Source: DIGJ01 sp041739345
Lineage (GTDB): Bacteria > Bacillota > Clostridia > Lachnospirales > Lachnospiraceae
Assembly: GCA_041739345.1 (NCBI GenBank)
Contig: JBGSNZ010000009.1
Span: 186,001-250,000, forward strand
Direction: 5' to 3'
Length of the DNA: 64,000 bases
The position numbers and the translations under genes are program-made. A model generated the notes under the pieces. The model saw only the letters and a program-made list of their open reading frames with translations, did no database searches and had not been told where the DNA came from. The first letter of the stretch is position 1; every line of letters begins with the position of its first letter. Below, one piece after another: positions 62,913 through 64,000 of this stretch.

Positions 62913-64000
62913 ATGTATACACAGGAGCAGAGTGCAATTCGAATCAGTCAGCTACTTGGAGAATATCTCTGGGAGTATGACATGGAAAAAGATGAGCTTA
63001 CGGAATATGGTAATATATTTACAGAAAAAAGCGGAAGCATCCTCAAAAATTTCACCTCCTATTCCAATACAAATAATTGCATTTATCCAGAAGATAAAGA
63101 ATTGTATGATTTATTTTGCAATGAATTAAAAAACGGCCGTCGATCCATGCGTTTAGAGTTACGCATCAAAAATGATCTAGGAAACTATATCTGGGTTCGT
63201 GTACATGGCACTACCATCAGGAATGACAACAATCAAGTCATAAAGATAATTGGGAAAATTGAGCCGGTTGATTCCTATGATTCCAAACATCCAGAAATAT
63301 CCAATCAATCGAGCAGTGCTTCTTTAGAAACTTCCATCGAGGATCTTTTGGACGAAAAAAATGATGATACTCCATATGGCTTTATTCTTATGTCACTCGA
63401 TTCCAATCTCGAAATTCGCAAGACTTATGGAGATGCATTTTGTGACACCATTATGGAGGAGGCTCTACTTCGAATGCGATCAACTCTAGGAGATTCGCTT
63501 TGTGAATGGATTGAAGATGATATGTTTGCTATTTTATTTCCAATCGTTCAAGATGAGGATGATCTTGTCAACCTTGCTATGCATTCAAAGCGTCTTGCAG
63601 GCGCCATTTATACTGGATCATCTCTTACTAACATCACATTTTCGATTGGAATGACCTTGATTCGTAGTTTGGATACGCCTTATGAAACCATGCGAAAAAA
63701 AGCCGATTTGGGTCTTTTAACCGCTAGAAACAGCGGCCCAGACAGTTGGGATATGTATGGATACTCTTCAAAGAAAATCACAGATCGGATTGAAGGCAAT
63801 ACATCTAAAAAGGAATCTTTCCAATATCAGCTAACAAATACCTTTTCTCTATTTCAATCTGCCCTGATGGTTTTGGAGCAAAAAGAGATATCCGAAAAAG
63901 CCTTTGAGGGCTTGTTGCAAAGTATTTGTCAAAAATTCAAAGGAAATTTTAGCTATGTAGCGCAGTATAATATCTACAAACAAAATTATGGAATTATGCA
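62913..64000 (+). CDS. PAS plus degenerate GGDEF regulatory protein (cut by the window edge)
   Basis: The frame runs from an ATG at 62913 (GGAGG 7 bases upstream) to the right edge, 362 codons, no stop. Residues about 15-125 form a PAS/PAC domain (YLWEYDMEKDELTEYG, YIWVRVHGTTI). Residues about 145-285 keep the GGDEF fold (FSIGMTLIRSLDTPYETMRKKADLGL) but the active site is WIEDDMFAILF, so synthesis is unlikely. A further domain, GAF-like at its start (FSYVAQYNIYKQNY), continues outside. Regulatory role likely. Confidence 0.85.
   Translation, partial: MYTQEQSAIRISQLLGEYLWEYDMEKDELTEYGNIFTEKSGSILKNFTSYSNTNNCIYPEDKELYDLFCNELKNGRRSMRLELRIKNDLGNYIWVRVHGTTIRNDNNQVIKIIGKIEPVDSYDSKHPEISNQSSSASLETSIEDLLDEKNDDTPYGFILMSLDSNLEIRKTYGDAFCDTIMEEALLRMRSTLGDSLCEWIEDDMFAILFPIVQDEDDLVNLAMHSKRLAGAIYTGSSLTNITFSIGMTLIRSLDTPYETMRKKADLGLLTARNSGPDSWDMYGYSSKKITDRIEGNTSKKESFQYQLTNTFSLFQSALMVLEQKEISEKAFEGLLQSICQKFKGNFSYVAQYNIYKQNYGIM

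Noticed and set aside
1..64000. CRISPR arrays
   Set aside because: No regularly spaced short direct repeats with unique spacers were seen; the repeats found are intergenic flanks and protein-domain repeats.

Overview
The window looks like chromosome of a low-GC, spore-forming Clostridia, most likely a Lachnospiraceae relative. The evidence is AT-rich DNA with strong AGGAGG-type ribosome binding sites, a sporulation sigma factor SigH at the end of the Firmicute cluster cysE-cysS-mrnC-rlmB-sigH, YesM- and LytTR-type two-component systems, and very large secreted proteins built from Ig-like, FN3 and Listeria-Bacteroides repeats.

Bases 1-34,200 form an envelope and signalling island, mostly on the minus strand. 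It holds a giant surface protein cut by the left edge (1-4099), a kinase paired with a SARP-like response regulator (4204-7108), a lipoprotein, and a 1305-residue Ig/solenoid protein (7908-11825). Next come two secreted-protein genes (11936-14886) that share nearly the same 80-bp 3' flank and 79-bp 5' flank, so they look like tandem cassettes. A four-gene sensing operon follows (16830-22058: AraC-type regulator, two unrelated binding proteins, YesM kinase, no permease). Then come a double NifU-like protein, an M14 carboxypeptidase, a 1759-residue repeat protein and a divergent LytTR regulator with a GHKL kinase. Decayed fragments of a DUF3791/DUF3990 pair and of manA lie between them.

Bases 35,750-52,130 are a phage-derived block. 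Leftward genes run from a replication protein and late regulator through a complete contractile-tail module: connector-like protein, tail terminator, sheath, tube, assembly chaperones with a -1 frameshift site, tape measure, LysM protein, hub, DUF2577, DUF2634, baseplate J, tail protein I and fibres. They end with XhlA, holin and lysozyme. A rightward repressor and an ImmA-like gene close the right side. No terminase, portal, capsid or integrase is visible, and several early genes are truncated. This fits an R-type phage-tail-like particle (tailocin) or a head-less prophage remnant. An odd tRNA-like gene lies inside, and tRNA-Thr(GGT) lies just outside the right edge.

Bases 52,260-64,000 return to the chromosome: tRNA-Thr, an FN3 pseudogene, the sigH-rlmB-mrnC-cysS-cysE cluster with a leader containing a terminator, a membrane diguanylate cyclase, a PAS-GGDEF-HD-GYP protein, and a rightward set of B12-binding protein, FtsX-like permease, ABC ATPase and a PAS/degenerate-GGDEF protein cut by the right edge.

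The most interesting items are the cassette-like secreted genes with shared flanks, the head-less tail module with its frameshift signal, the permease-free double-binding-protein signalling operon, and the B12-binding protein coupled to an ABC exporter-like pair. All family names are by eye from sequence; no database search was run.
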